DNA from: Paenibacillus cremeus
GTDB lineage: Bacteria > Bacillota > Bacilli > Paenibacillales > NBRC-103111
Direction of reading: 5' to 3'
DNA length: 64,000 nt
Assembly: GCF_007786445.1 (NCBI RefSeq)
Contig: NZ_VNJI01000009.1
Location: 1-64,000 of the forward strand
Under the pieces are notes generated by a model. It had not been told where the DNA came from. It saw only the letters and a program-made list of their open reading frames with translations, and did not search any database. Positions within the stretch are counted from its first letter, which is position 1. The number at the start of each line of letters is the position of its first letter. Shown piece by piece: positions 1-9,143 of this stretch. The position numbers were made by a program, and so were the translations under genes.

Positions 1-122
1 GGCAGGTTGCCTACGTGTTACTCACCCGTCCGCCGCTAGGGTCCGAAGACCCTCGCTCGACTTGCATGTATTAGGCACGCCGCCAGCGTTCGTCCTGAGC
101 CAGGATCAAACTCTCCATTAAA
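1..122 (-). rRNA. 16S ribosomal RNA, 5' end (partial)
   Basis: The reverse strand carries the conserved 16S start: AGAGTTTGATCCTGGCTCAG, then the GGACGAACGCTGGCGG block, the TACATGCAAGTCGAGCG block and GGACGGGTGAGTAAC. Only about 120 nt of the gene lie in the window; it continues off the left edge. The mature 5' end is placed near 122 by analogy with Bacillus 16S, which begins with a short U-rich lead before GGAGAGTTTGATC. The V1 hairpin is short (GAGGGTCTTCGGACCCT). This must be the first gene of an rrn operon reading leftward. Confidence 0.97.
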
Positions 123-179
123 GTTGAGTCGATATAGCTCAAAAATTTACTGCTGGCGAGAATTTGCATTCTCTTATTT

Positions 180-225
180 ATTGCACTCACTCGATGTTCA
201 GTTTTCAAAGGGCAATTTCGTGATT
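180..225 (-). promoter_or_regulatory. rRNA leader boxA-like / processing signal
   Basis: On the minus strand, between the promoters and 16S, lies TGCCCTTTGAAAACTGAACA followed by TCGAGTGAGTGC. CTTTGAAAACTGAACA is the typical boxA-like leader seen before 16S in Bacillales, involved in antitermination and in base pairing with the 3' flank for RNase III processing. Identified by resemblance only. Confidence 0.55.
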
Positions 226-268
226 ATCTCTCTTCGTTTTCGACAACCTCGTCAAAAGCGACTTGATT

Positions 269-298
269 AATATATCACATCTTCAATCAACTATGCAA
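269..298 (-). promoter_or_regulatory. rrn promoter P2 (proximal)
   Basis: Minus strand: -35 TTGCAT (293-298), 18-bp spacer, -10 TATATT (269-274) preceded by TGA, giving an extended TGnTATATT. It lies about 145 nt upstream of 16S. Its -10 context (GTGATATATT) is identical to that of the distal promoter. Confidence 0.7.
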
Positions 299-373
299 GC
301 TTTTTTTAAAAAATTCTTTTTCGTAATCCGTTGATTACTCGCTTGCATCACCCGGCTCGTTGGCCGGAAGAAC

Positions 374-402
374 AATATATCACGCCCATAAAGTAATTGC
401 AA
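374..402 (-). promoter_or_regulatory. rrn promoter P1 (distal)
   Basis: Minus strand: -35 TTGCAA (397-402), exact 17-bp spacer, -10 TATATT (374-379) with the same extended TGA. It is spaced about 105 bp from P2. Tandem promoters are usual for Bacillales rrn operons. Confidence 0.72.
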
Positions 403-413
403 CCCCTAAATAA

Positions 414-442
414 AAAAGCATAAACCAGGGGTTCATGCTTTT
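414..442. terminator. Bidirectional intrinsic terminator
   Basis: Hairpin with 13-nt arms (414-426 and 430-442), one mismatch and a 3-nt loop, flanked by A and T tracts on both sides. It closes the leftward inositol-phosphatase gene and insulates the rrn promoters that start just beyond it. Confidence 0.75.
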
Positions 443-457
443 AATGATTCATGTTAT

Positions 458-1318
458 TTAGAATCCGGTGGCTTCGGCAGCGACCAGCTCTGCAGAGAAC
501 TCATCATGGATCTGGCCGTTCGAGCAAAGGATATTCCGTACCTGAAGGCTGTATGGGTTCCCTAATGTGTCCGTTACTTTCCCACCGGATTCGGAGATCA
601 ACAGTGCACCGGCCGCGACGTCCCATGCATTCAATCCGATTTCCCAAAACCCGCTCAAACGTCCTGCCGCCACATAGGCCATGTGCAAGGCTGCCGAGCC
701 GGCAACGCGGAGATTCCGCACCTTGGTAGTGAGTGCTTGCACTCCACGCATATTCGTAGGGAGCGCCATCTGTCTGTCGGCAGGGAAGCCCGTGGCGATT
801 AGGCTGTCGCTTAGCTTTTGCTCGAGGGATACTTTCATCCGCTTTCCTTTCACATAGGCACCCTTGCCCTTCTCTGCTACATACAGCTCGTCGTGCATCG
901 GGTCGTATACGACACCTACAATTACTTCACCCTTGTAGGCTAGCGCTATGGAAACCGAGAAAAAAGGAAAGCCGTGCACAAAGTTCGTAGTCCCGTCCAG
1001 CGGATCCACGATCCAGAGGTATTCCTCGTGGCTGGCTTCATCCAATGCTTTCTGAGAAGCGGCCGGGCCCGGCTCCACCCCTTCCTCGCCCAAAATGGCA
1101 TGGGTAGGAAAATGCGTTTGAATGAGATTGCGGATCATCTTCTCCGCGCCTTTGTCCACCTCAGTCACCAAATCATGCATCGAGTACTTGGTATGTAAGC
1201 TGTTGAAATCCCCGAGTTTACTCTGAATCCACTCTCCGGCTTTCGAGGCGGTATTGATGGCAACAGCGGTAAAGTTTTTGCTTCCCACAGAAAATACCGT
1301 AGTATTCTGATTAGACAT
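458..1318 (-). CDS. Inositol monophosphatase family protein
   Basis: A 286-aa Mg-dependent phosphatase of the SuhB/IMPase family, acting on inositol phosphates or a related sugar phosphate in the cytoplasm. Signature elements are visible: GEEG near residue 78, the metal-binding block WIVDPLDGTTNFVHG near 101, and the C-terminal WDVAAGALLISESGG near 231. The start at 1318 is preferred over an in-frame ATG ten codons upstream because AAAGGA sits 8 nt before it. It is a single gene between the terminator at 414-442 and an AT-rich upstream region. The substrate cannot be read from the sequence; related members act on NADP, fructose-1,6-bisphosphate or PAPS. Confidence 0.9.
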   Translation of the reverse strand: MSNQNTTVFSVGSKNFTAVAINTASKAGEWIQSKLGDFNSLHTKYSMHDLVTEVDKGAEKMIRNLIQTHFPTHAILGEEGVEPGPAASQKALDEASHEEYLWIVDPLDGTTNFVHGFPFFSVSIALAYKGEVIVGVVYDPMHDELYVAEKGKGAYVKGKRMKVSLEQKLSDSLIATGFPADRQMALPTNMRGVQALTTKVRNLRVAGSAALHMAYVAAGRLSGFWEIGLNAWDVAAGALLISESGGKVTDTLGNPYSLQVRNILCSNGQIHDEFSAELVAAEATGF

Positions 1319-1484
1319 AATATCAGTCCTTTGACAGTATTCGTTCACATAAACGATTCATCGCATTGATTATTGATGTCATAAAACGATCCCACTTATC
1401 AAGTAATGAATGTACTTCCCAGTATAGTGATAATACGAAAATTATTCTACGGAGTTTCACCCAAAATACATCGTGTAAATTAAC

Positions 1485-1519
1485 AAAAAAGCCACCCGTC
1501 CTCGATTGACGAATGGCTT
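1485..1519 (-). terminator. Intrinsic terminator of fabI
   Basis: Minus strand: 12-nt arms (1508-1519 and 1489-1500) with G-U pairs, a 7-nt loop, followed by six T residues. It sits directly downstream of the fabI stop codon. Confidence 0.8.
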
Positions 1520-1542
1520 AGTTTGATCACGCTGATCCGTTC

Positions 1543-2310
1543 TTACACGCCGACAATGTGATATCCGCTATCTACATAAATAACTTCACCTGTGATCCCA
1601 CGGGAAAGGATGCTCATTAGGAACAACGCCGTATCTCCGACTTCGGCTGTCTCGGTTGTGCGGCGGAGAGGGGCTTTTTCTTCAACGGTTTTCAAAATCG
1701 CGTTGAAGTCTTTGATGCCTTTCGCCGCAAGCGTCCGGATCGGCCCTGCGGAAATCGCGTTCACGCGAATGTTGAATTGGCCAAGATCGTTCGCCAGATA
1801 GCGTACGCTTGCTTCCAAAGCGGCTTTCGCGACGCCCATGACGTTGTAATTCTTCATTGCGCGCTCAGCGCCCAAGTAAGTCATGGTCATGATGCTGCCG
1901 CCTTCGGTCATGAGCGGGTACAACTTTTGAGCCACAGCCACGAGCGAATAAGCACTAATATCGTGCGCAAGGGCAAAGCCTTCACGGGAAGTGCCTACGA
2001 ACAAGCCTTCCAGCTCTTCGGTTTTTGCAAATGCGATGCTGTGCACGACGCCGTGCAGAACGCCGAACTGCTCTCTGAGCGTTTCCGCCAGTCTGTCGAT
2101 ATCCGCATCCACAGTCACATTGCAAGGAAGAATTGAGGAATTCGGAATCGTTTCGGCCAGTTTCCGTACCCGCTCCTCCACACGCTCGTTCTCATAGGTG
2201 AAGACCAGTCTTGCGCCTTGGCTGGCCAAGGATTGAGCGATAGCCCATGCAATACTCCGATCGTTGGCTACCCCCATCACAACTATATTTTTACCTGCTA
2301 CCAAACTCAT
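1543..2310 (-). CDS. fabI: Enoyl-[acyl-carrier-protein] reductase (NADH), FabI
   Basis: Catalyses the last reduction of each fatty acid elongation round (trans-2-enoyl-ACP to acyl-ACP). It is an SDR-fold protein of 255 aa, close to B. subtilis FabI. Visible features are the FabI-type cofactor loop GVANDRSIAWAIA near residue 14, the catalytic Y-x6-K pair (YNVMGVAK), and SAGPIRTLAA of the substrate-binding helix. The start at 2310 is chosen over an upstream ATG because GAGAGGGGAA is correctly spaced and the protein then begins MSLVAGKN, as in relatives. Monocistronic with its own terminator. It is the target family of triclosan-type inhibitors. Confidence 0.95.
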   Translation of the reverse strand: MSLVAGKNIVVMGVANDRSIAWAIAQSLASQGARLVFTYENERVEERVRKLAETIPNSSILPCNVTVDADIDRLAETLREQFGVLHGVVHSIAFAKTEELEGLFVGTSREGFALAHDISAYSLVAVAQKLYPLMTEGGSIMTMTYLGAERAMKNYNVMGVAKAALEASVRYLANDLGQFNIRVNAISAGPIRTLAAKGIKDFNAILKTVEEKAPLRRTTETAEVGDTALFLMSILSRGITGEVIYVDSGYHIVGV

Positions 2311-2396
2311 GCTCAATCGTTCCCCTCTCATCTCAAAAATAGGGCTCGTACATTGGTTCCCCTCTCAAATTAACCCATTTTTCCGAATATTTCAAG

Positions 2397-3404
2397 CTAC
2401 AAAAGTTCAAAAGAGGCCTGCGATAACACGCTTACGTCGGCCTCCGAGCGGATTGTCTCCATGAGCTTCAGCAAAGCGCCATCCTTCATTTTGGCCTCCA
2501 GCATCACGTCGAGTCGCGGAGTTTCATGAGCAATCGCTCGCAAGAATGAAATCAGTACCGGCAAGTCAATATAATCGGCGTGGCTGCGGTCGTTCTCCCC
2601 GTTTTTTGGACTGGAGACGTGTATTTTGGGTGGGAGGGGGTGAGGCGCGCTGGATGAGTTCGGTTGCTGCTGTTCTTGCTGCCCTTGCCATGTTAGAGCG
2701 ATCCGCGGCCAAAGCGCTTCCGCCGTTTCCCCACAGGGGTTGACCTGATGGTGATGGATATCCAGTACCATGGGAGCCCCGACTTCTTCACAAACCTCTA
2801 GCGTTTCAAGGGCATTAAAGGTTTTATCATCGTTTTCCAATGTCATTCGACGCTTGATCCGTTCCTCCAGCATCCCGAAATGCTTCACAAACCGCTCCCG
2901 AGCGGTCGGCTTGTTTCCATAGGTTCCGCCGATGTGGATGTTGCATTTGGCCGACTCGTCCAGTCCCATGGCCTCCAGCATGCGAACATGTCGCTCCAAA
3001 TCGCCAAATGAGTTGGCAAGCACGTCCTCCCGGGGCGTGCTGAGCACCGTAAAATGATCCGGATGAAAGCTAATCCGCATCCGATTCTCGATAGCGTAGG
3101 CTCCGAGCTCAGCGAAGGCCTCTTGCAGCACCGGATAGGGGTCCCAGCCCGCTAGCAGCTCATGACCGATCAGAGGAATCAGCTTGGAGGAGCAACGGTA
3201 CATCTCGATATCGTGAGCCTTGTTATGTTTAAGCAGACGCAATGTGTTATGCAAATTCTCTTCCGCGAGCCTTTCCAGTTTCCGAATCCCCGCTTCCCGG
3301 TCTTCGAGCTTGGCAAAATTGGTGGCAGTCATCGTTTTGGAAGGCGAGGCATTCTTAACAATCACGGACATGGCTACATAGCCTAGACGAACAATCACGT
3401 ACAT
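2397..3404 (-). CDS. uvsE: UV damage repair endonuclease UvsE (UVDE)
   Basis: Predicted UV-damage endonuclease that nicks DNA 5' of photoproducts, an alternative route to UvrABC and common in spore formers. It has 335 aa and a TIM-barrel fold. The N-terminus VRLGYVAMS is the family signature. Metal-ligand motifs follow: RISFHPDHF near 110, CNIHIGGTYGNK near 155, LENDD near 192 and VLDIHHHQVNP near 217. The start at 3404 has GGGAG 5 nt upstream. A proline/serine-rich segment around 245-260 looks like a variable insertion. It stands alone between fabI and a small unknown gene. Confidence 0.92.
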   Translation of the reverse strand: MYVIVRLGYVAMSVIVKNASPSKTMTATNFAKLEDREAGIRKLERLAEENLHNTLRLLKHNKAHDIEMYRCSSKLIPLIGHELLAGWDPYPVLQEAFAELGAYAIENRMRISFHPDHFTVLSTPREDVLANSFGDLERHVRMLEAMGLDESAKCNIHIGGTYGNKPTARERFVKHFGMLEERIKRRMTLENDDKTFNALETLEVCEEVGAPMVLDIHHHQVNPCGETAEALWPRIALTWQGQQEQQQPNSSSAPHPLPPKIHVSSPKNGENDRSHADYIDLPVLISFLRAIAHETPRLDVMLEAKMKDGALLKLMETIRSEADVSVLSQASFELL

Positions 3405-3471
3405 TCACGCTCCCGATTCAACATGCCTGGCGTGTACAAGTTATTTTTCTTCGTTAGAATACCCCGGATAC

Positions 3472-3516
3472 AAAAAAGCACTCTTTTCCCAGACCGCGCC
3501 TGAGAAAAAAATGCTT
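3472..3516 (-). terminator. Strong intrinsic terminator
   Basis: Minus strand: 17-bp stem (3500-3516 with 3476-3492, three G-U pairs), a 7-nt GC-rich loop, then six T residues. It terminates the small gene at 3536-3859. Confidence 0.82.
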
Positions 3517-3535
3517 ATGTATGCTTGAAGTTAGC

Positions 3536-3859
3536 TTAAGCTTGCGTGGCTTCGCCAAAAAACATTTCGTGAGCGAGGGCGGTTTGGATGCGCGACTCTT
3601 CGTCATTTAACTTGCGCACCAGCTCCATCTCCACCTGTGTCACTTCTTCGCCTTGAAAATTGATCTCAGCAATCGAAGCCACAATCTTCACGATCGCAAT
3701 GGCCTGGTTATCAGGCGTATACGCAATGACCTTCTGTCCGGTGGGGAAGACGCGGAAGCCGCTTTTCATCATTTTGCCCCGGCCGTACTCCAGCAGCTCA
3801 TACAGCTCTTGCTCGGATTTGAACTTGCAAACGGAATTGAATTCGGTTTGAAATCCCAT
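3536..3859 (-). CDS. Conserved hypothetical protein, 107 aa
   Basis: Small soluble protein with no signal peptide or membrane segment that I do not recognise with certainty. It reads as an alpha+beta protein: a first segment with FNSVCKFKSEQELYELLEYG, a central beta-rich part (GFRVFPTGQKVIAYTPDNQA), and a C-terminal helix with many Glu residues. GAGAGGAG 7 nt upstream supports the start, and a strong terminator follows. It lies downstream of ddl with a 74-nt gap, so partial co-transcription is possible. No function is claimed. Confidence 0.75.
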   Translation of the reverse strand: MGFQTEFNSVCKFKSEQELYELLEYGRGKMMKSGFRVFPTGQKVIAYTPDNQAIAIVKIVASIAEINFQGEEVTQVEMELVRKLNDEESRIQTALAHEMFFGEATQA

Positions 3860-3933
3860 GGGCTCGCTCCTCTCGGCATGTGCTTACCGTTAAGCATACT
3901 CATGCGAAAAAGCAAATGCAAGCCTCGAGCTTA

Positions 3934-5076
3934 TTAAGGCAGGTCGAAGGAGTATTCGAGCCCCTGCTTCTCCGCATGGCGCTGAAGCGCCAGCTGAATC
4001 AGGTTATCAAGCAGCTCGCTGTAAGGCTTGCCTGTCTCACGCCACAGCAGCGGATACATGCTGAATGGGGTAAAGCCCGGCATCGTATTAATTTCATTAA
4101 TGAAGATAGCGGAATCCGCTTTGCGCAGGAAAAAGTCGACACGGGACAGACCGGAGCCGTCGATCGCCTGGAATGCACGGATCGCCAACGCGCGAATCTC
4201 ATCCGATATGCCGCTCGGAATCTCTGCAGGAATAATCATGGAGGATTTGCCGTCGATATATTTTGCTTTGTAATCGTAAAATTCGCTGGAGGAAACGACT
4301 TCCCCCACAACGGAAGCCAGCGGCTCGTCGTTGCCGAGCACCGCTACTTCGACTTCCCGAGCGTCAATAAATTCTTCGACAATCACTTTGCGGTCGTATT
4401 TGAATGCAGCCTTGATCGCTTCCATCAGCTCTTGGCGATTTTTGGCCTTGCTGATCCCTACACTTGAGCCCAGATTGGCCGGCTTCACGAAGCAAGGATA
4501 TCCGATGGACACTTCAATCTCCATTAAAAACTCGCTGTTATCCTTCTCCCACTGCGTTCTCGTCGTATGGCGGAATACGCACTGGGGCAAGTCGGCTTGG
4601 GCGAACACTTTTTTCATCATGACTTTGTCCATCCCTACGGAAGACGCGAGCACACCTGTTCCAACATAGGCGATATTCGCCATCTCGAGCAGGCCTTGAA
4701 TCGTACCGTCTTCTCCGAATGTGCCATGAAGCAGCGGAAAAACGACGTCTAGCGGGGCTGCGGCAGCGCGCCCAGTTGTCTGGTCCACGCTAGTCTGCGA
4801 GCTTGAAACGGTCTGAGCCGAACCAAAAAATGGCTGAAGAGCGAACGCATTCTCTCCCTCGGCAGCTTGCCCAAAGGTTAGCGCGGCCACCGAATCGACA
4901 GGTCCTGTCAACTGCGGACCCGAACGCCACTCTCCCTGCTTGGTTATGTAAAAGGGTTGAACTTCGTATTTGGTCAAATCGAATGCTTTGATAACGGCAA
5001 GCGCGGTTTGAAGCGACACTTCATGCTCCCCAGATTTGCCTCCGTAGATCAAGCCTACGCGAATTTTGTCGCTCAT
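3934..5076 (-). CDS. ddl: D-alanine--D-alanine ligase
   Basis: ATP-grasp ligase that forms the D-Ala-D-Ala dipeptide for peptidoglycan precursors in the cytoplasm. Its 380 aa are slightly longer than the 350-370 usual. It begins with the family signature GLIYGGKSGEHEVS. FPLLHGTFGEDGTIQGLLE lies near residue 114, the ATP-grasp CFVKPANLGSSVGISK near 195, and the metal-binding FINEINTMPGFT near 323. A 25-residue loop rich in Ser, Thr and Gln around 85-110 accounts for the extra length. GGAGGTTCAT directly precedes the ATG. The upstream neighbour is the amidase-domain protein. Confidence 0.95.
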   Translation of the reverse strand: MSDKIRVGLIYGGKSGEHEVSLQTALAVIKAFDLTKYEVQPFYITKQGEWRSGPQLTGPVDSVAALTFGQAAEGENAFALQPFFGSAQTVSSSQTSVDQTTGRAAAAPLDVVFPLLHGTFGEDGTIQGLLEMANIAYVGTGVLASSVGMDKVMMKKVFAQADLPQCVFRHTTRTQWEKDNSEFLMEIEVSIGYPCFVKPANLGSSVGISKAKNRQELMEAIKAAFKYDRKVIVEEFIDAREVEVAVLGNDEPLASVVGEVVSSSEFYDYKAKYIDGKSSMIIPAEIPSGISDEIRALAIRAFQAIDGSGLSRVDFFLRKADSAIFINEINTMPGFTPFSMYPLLWRETGKPYSELLDNLIQLALQRHAEKQGLEYSFDLP

Positions 5077-5134
5077 ATGAACCTCCGGATGTTTATGGTG
5101 AAATCGGTAAACCCTAAGTTAGTAAGATTGAAAA

Positions 5135-6151
5135 TCACAGTGTATCTGGAATGTGCAATAACCGGTAGCGCGTCCGTTCCGTATACGCCGGCGAGTCCGT
5201 ATAGCTCCAGTATCGGTGCTTGCTGCTGACGGTGTTGGCATTGACTAGCGGCATGCCGTTGGCGTCCTTGGCCGTTACGATTGTGCTGTGCTGGAATCTT
5301 CCGTCGCCGTCCCAGTCATAACTGATCACATCGCCGATATCCAGCTGCCAGGCTTCCGGAACTTCTGTGGCGCGTAAGCCGCTGCGGCTCGTCAACAGAT
5401 AAAATTGCAAGCTGTCGGCGACAGCCCAGCTAAAGCTCCAGAGCTCTTGGCCTTTCTCGCGGCCTTTGTACCACCAGCCCGCATTCCTTTTACCAGTATA
5501 GTTCATCGGTGCGCCTCCTGCAAAGAGGCATTGAGACACATAGCTGCTGCAGTTGACCTCGAAGTTAATGTAGGAAGGATTGGATTTATCCCACCACTGA
5601 TCCGCGTACTGTACAGCTTCCGCGCGGTTGTAGCTAACTCGCGCATATTGAATCTGGGGAAGGACGCTATAGTTAAGAAACGGCACCGATGGAGCTCGCA
5701 TTAATCCGACAGCGGCGAACGTATCGTCCGCCTCCATTAGACCGCCAGGCTGGGCGGCACGAATGCGCAGCGCCTCCTCGGTTTCGACCGGTTCGATAGC
5801 TTCAATAATATAACCGGCATCCGATGGGGACAGGGTGACACGCTCCCGTTCGATCCGCTGCTCTTCGTGAGGCTGATAGTTGATTTGGCCGACGATATTT
5901 CGTTTTAACTGAATCTCGGCAATCATTCGTCCATTCCTCTCGATCACGGAAGCGATGGTGAGACGGGTTTCATTTTTTACCGGGGTGAGCCTGCGCAGCC
6001 GATCGGTCTCTTCGCGGCGGGCCAGCCGCTTGGCTTGCGTTTTTAAATAGGCCTCATCCTTGACGACAGGCAGCAGCGGCTCGACCGAGTAATCAATGTC
6101 CATTTGATTGCGGCTGTGGACGTAGTCATATAATGTTGTTTTCCAAGACAT
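5135..6151 (-). CDS. Amidase-domain (Amidase_6) protein, no signal peptide
   Basis: A 338-aa protein. The C-terminal half (about residues 165-335) resembles the putative amidase domain of Firmicutes: an RAEAVQYADQWW helix, NCSSYVSQCLFAGG with the presumed catalytic Cys, AWQLDIGDVISYDWDGDGRFQHSTIV with the presumed His, and a closing RYRLL strand. The N-terminal half is highly charged and may be a separate alpha/beta region. No signal peptide is visible, so it is either cytoplasmic (perhaps mother-cell expressed) or exported by another route. It lies 58 nt upstream of ddl on the same strand. The cell-wall role is an inference from the domain. Confidence 0.8.
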   Translation of the reverse strand: MSWKTTLYDYVHSRNQMDIDYSVEPLLPVVKDEAYLKTQAKRLARREETDRLRRLTPVKNETRLTIASVIERNGRMIAEIQLKRNIVGQINYQPHEEQRIERERVTLSPSDAGYIIEAIEPVETEEALRIRAAQPGGLMEADDTFAAVGLMRAPSVPFLNYSVLPQIQYARVSYNRAEAVQYADQWWDKSNPSYINFEVNCSSYVSQCLFAGGAPMNYTGKRNAGWWYKGREKGQELWSFSWAVADSLQFYLLTSRSGLRATEVPEAWQLDIGDVISYDWDGDGRFQHSTIVTAKDANGMPLVNANTVSSKHRYWSYTDSPAYTERTRYRLLHIPDTL

Positions 6152-6231
6152 GGCACCCTGACCCCTTTCAGATGAGAGAACATTATTTCAATCATATGAA
6201 CGCAGCCATGCAAAAATGATTCAAATCAACC

Positions 6232-6260
6232 TTTACGAGAGGGGCATGCAGATGTATACT
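6232..6260 (+). promoter_or_regulatory. Probable sigma-A promoter of aconitase gene
   Basis: -35 TTTACG (6232-6237), 17-bp spacer, -10 TATACT (6255-6260). Predicted transcription start near 6267, about 80 nt before the ATG. The operator-like palindrome at 6287-6303 lies just downstream, a position suited to repression. Confidence 0.6.
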
Positions 6261-6286
6261 GTTAATAGAGCTAATTATGAAATCGC

Positions 6287-6303
6287 GTTTCATTAAGTGA
6301 AAC
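6287..6303. promoter_or_regulatory. Operator-like palindrome (GTTTCA-N5-TGAAAC)
   Basis: Perfect 6-bp inverted repeat GTTTCA / TGAAAC with a 5-nt spacer, about 20 nt downstream of the predicted start of the aconitase transcript. Nearly the same site occurs in front of the IclR-type gene on the other side of aconitase (9913-9929), which suggests one regulator for both. Confidence 0.5.
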
Positions 6304-6347
6304 AAGATGAGTGCAGCTGATTCGATATTTAAGGAGGAACTGCGACC

Positions 6348-9053
6348 ATGTCTAAACAAGACACTTATTCGGTCCGCAAGCAGCTAAATGTTAGCGGCAA
6401 ATCGTATAACTACTACAGCCTACCTGCTTTTGAAGCACAAGGGAACGGCACGATTTCGAACCTGCCTTTTTCCATTAAAGTGCTGCTTGAAGCGGCCATC
6501 CGTCAATTCGACGGCAAAGCCATTACTGGCGACCATGTAAAACAAATCGCAAACTGGGCTTCCGAGCGCGATGCCAACAAAGAAATTCCTTTCATTCCTG
6601 CTCGTATCGTACTGCAAGACTTCACCGGTGTACCGGTTGTCGTTGACCTTGCAGCGATGAGAGATACCATGAAGCGCGCCGGCGGAGATCCTAAGCGCAT
6701 CAACCCGCTCGTTCCGGTTGACCTTGTAATCGACCACTCCGTTATGGTTGACGCGTTCGGTTCCAAGGAAGCACTCGAATTCAACGAAAAAATCGAATTC
6801 GAGCGCAACGAAGAGCGTTATAAATTCCTGCGTTGGGCACAAACTGCATTTGACAACTTCCGTGCGGTTCCACCGGATACAGGTATCGTTCACCAAGTTA
6901 ACCTGGAGTACCTGGCATCGGTTGCCGCTACGAAAACCGTTGACGGCGAAACGGTTGTTTATCCTGACTCCCTCGTAGGTACCGACTCCCATACCACCAT
7001 GATCAACGGTATCGGTGTTGTTGGCTGGGGCGTAGGCGGGATTGAGGCGGAAGCTGGTATGCTCGGCCAACCCCTGTACTTCGTAACTCCAGAAGTTATC
7101 GGCTTCAAGCTGACTGGTACGCTGGCTGAAGGCGCAACAGCAACGGACTTGGCTCTGACGGTTACGCAAATGCTTCGTAAAAAAGGTGTTGTAGGTAAAT
7201 TCGTTGAATTCTACGGCCCTGGTCTTTCCAACATCAGCCTGGCTGACCGCGCAACGGTTGCTAACATGGCTCCGGAATACGGCGCAACGATCGGCTTCTT
7301 CCCAGTTGACTCCGAGTCCCTGAACTACATGAGAAGCACTGGCCGCGAAGAAGATCAAATCGCGCTCGTAGAAGCTTACTATAAAGAGCAAGGCATGTTC
7401 CGTACGGACGCTACTCCGGATCCTGTATTCAGCGATGTGATCGAGCTGGATCTGAGCACGGTAGTACCAAGCTTGGCCGGCCCGAAACGTCCTCAAGACC
7501 GCGTAGAGCTGACCAACATGAAGGAGTCCTTCAACTCCATCATCCGCACTCCGATCGAAAAAGGCGGCTACGGCCTCTCCGACGAGAAAATCGGCGAAGT
7601 GGTTGACGTTGATCATCCGAACGGTGAGAAGAGCCAAATGGGTACTGGTGCAGTTGTTATCGCAGCGATTACGTCCTGTACCAATACGTCCAACCCAAGC
7701 GTTATGCTCGGCGCTGGTCTCGTTGCGAAAAAAGCGGTTGCCCGCGGCCTTCGCAAGCCAGGCTACGTGAAGAGCAGCTTGACGCCAGGCTCCCTGGTTG
7801 TTACCGACTACCTGACTAAGGCTGGCCTGATCGAGCCTCTCGAAGCCCTCGGCTTCCACGTTGCAGGTTATGGCTGCGCAACTTGTATCGGTAACTCCGG
7901 TCCATTGCCTGACGAAGTCAGCAAAGCGATTGCAGACAACGACATGACGGTAGCGGCTGTATTGTCCGGTAACCGGAACTTCGAAGGCCGTGTACATGCG
8001 CAAGTGAAAGCCAACTACCTGGCTTCGCCACCGCTCGTTGTTGCTTACGCTCTGGCTGGTACAGTTAACATTGACCTGGCTAATGATCCGATCGGTTACG
8101 ACCAAGACGATAAGCCCGTTTATCTGAAAGACATCTGGCCTACTTCCCAAGAGGTGCAAGAAGCGATTCAATCCGCTATCACCCCTGAGATGTACCGTGC
8201 GAAATATGCCGATGTATTCCGTTCCAACCCGCGTTTCAACGCGATCAACGTACCGGAAGGCGACCTGTATGAGTGGCCAGAATCCACTTATATCGCTAAC
8301 CCGCCGTTCTTCGAGAACCTGGGTGCAGAACTGAACGACATCACTGATATTCGCGGCGCTAAAACATTGGCACTGATGGGCGACTCCGTTACTACGGACC
8401 ACATTTCGCCAGCAGGTAACATCAAAGTCGACAGCCCGGCAGGTCAATTCCTGATCGAGCACGGCGTGAAGAAAGAAGACTTTAACTCCTACGGCTCCCG
8501 CCGTGGTAACCATGACGTTATGATGCGCGGTACGTTCGCGAACATCCGCATTCGTAACCAAGTGGCTCCAGGCACTGAGGGCGGCGTAACCACTTACCTG
8601 CCAACCGGCGAAGTGATGTCCATCTATGATGCTTCCATGAAGTATCAAGCCGAAGGCACTAACCTCGTAGTTATCGCAGGTAAAGAGTACGGTACAGGAA
8701 GCTCCCGTGACTGGGCAGCAAAAGGTACGTTCCTGCTTGGCGTCAAAGCCGTTATTGCGGAGAGCTTCGAGCGGATTCACCGTTCCAACCTCGTTGGTAT
8801 GGGCGTCTTGCCTGCGCAGTTCCTCGAAGGCCAAAGCTGGAAATCGCTTGGTCTGACGGGTACGGAAACGTTCGACATCGTCGGCCTGAACAACGATGTT
8901 CAACCGGGTCAAAAGCTGACGGTTAACGTAACGAAGACTGACGGTTCGACTTCGAGCTTCGAAGTGATCGCTCGTCTGGACAGCTTCGTGGATGTAGACT
9001 ACTACCGTAACGGCGGTATTCTGCAAACAGTATTGCGTCAGATCATGGCGTAA
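6348..9053 (+). CDS. acnA: Aconitate hydratase AcnA
   Basis: Interconverts citrate and isocitrate in the TCA cycle. At 901 aa it is the AcnA/IRP type, in which the apo form can bind mRNA in some species. The [4Fe-4S] ligands are Cys444 (SCTNTSNP), Cys510 and Cys513 ([10 protein letters not shown]). [21 protein letters not shown] lies near residue 210, and the C-terminal swivel domain contains [19 protein letters not shown] and [20 protein letters not shown] is well placed before the ATG. Codon use is strongly biased, as expected for high expression, and as a side effect leaves the opposite strand open for 868 codons. It has its own promoter and terminator; likely regulated through the palindrome at 6287-6303. 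Confidence 0.97.
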   Translation: MSKQDTYSVRKQLNVSGKSYNYYSLPAFEAQGNGTISNLPFSIKVLLEAAIRQFDGKAITGDHVKQIANWASERDANKEIPFIPARIVLQDFTGVPVVVDLAAMRDTMKRAGGDPKRINPLVPVDLVIDHSVMVDAFGSKEALEFNEKIEFERNEERYKFLRWAQTAFDNFRAVPPDTGIVHQVNLEYLASVAATKTVDGETVVYPDSLVGTDSHTTMINGIGVVGWGVGGIEAEAGMLGQPLYFVTPEVIGFKLTGTLAEGATATDLALTVTQMLRKKGVVGKFVEFYGPGLSNISLADRATVANMAPEYGATIGFFPVDSESLNYMRSTGREEDQIALVEAYYKEQGMFRTDATPDPVFSDVIELDLSTVVPSLAGPKRPQDRVELTNMKESFNSIIRTPIEKGGYGLSDEKIGEVVDVDHPNGEKSQMGTGAVVIAAITSCTNTSNPSVMLGAGLVAKKAVARGLRKPGYVKSSLTPGSLVVTDYLTKAGLIEPLEALGFHVAGYGCATCIGNSGPLPDEVSKAIADNDMTVAAVLSGNRNFEGRVHAQVKANYLASPPLVVAYALAGTVNIDLANDPIGYDQDDKPVYLKDIWPTSQEVQEAIQSAITPEMYRAKYADVFRSNPRFNAINVPEGDLYEWPESTYIANPPFFENLGAELNDITDIRGAKTLALMGDSVTTDHISPAGNIKVDSPAGQFLIEHGVKKEDFNSYGSRRGNHDVMMRGTFANIRIRNQVAPGTEGGVTTYLPTGEVMSIYDASMKYQAEGTNLVVIAGKEYGTGSSRDWAAKGTFLLGVKAVIAESFERIHRSNLVGMGVLPAQFLEGQSWKSLGLTGTETFDIVGLNNDVQPGQKLTVNVTKTDGSTSSFEVIARLDSFVDVDYYRNGGILQTVLRQIMA

Positions 9054-9065
9054 TTTTGGATAATA

Positions 9066-9106
9066 AAAACCCCCAGCAGCCTATTATGGATTGCTGGGGG
9101 TTTTTT
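9066..9106 (+). terminator. Intrinsic terminator of acnA
   Basis: 11-bp GC-rich stem (ACCCCCAGCA with TGCTGGGGGT), 13-nt loop and a run of six T residues. Symmetric A/T flanks may also stop the convergent IclR-gene transcript. Confidence 0.9.
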
Positions 9107-9143
9107 GCGTTAATGCAAAGGCGGAGATGCTGAAGCTAAGGGG

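Noticed and set aside
3880-4467. 195-codon plus-strand frame antisense to ddl
   Set aside because: Shadow of ddl; the minus strand has all ligase motifs and a good ribosome site.
6420-9026. 868-codon open frame antisense to aconitase
   Set aside because: It is the mirror of acnA. Strong codon bias in a highly expressed gene keeps an antisense frame free of stops. No ribosome site, no family motif, amino acid composition unlike a real protein.
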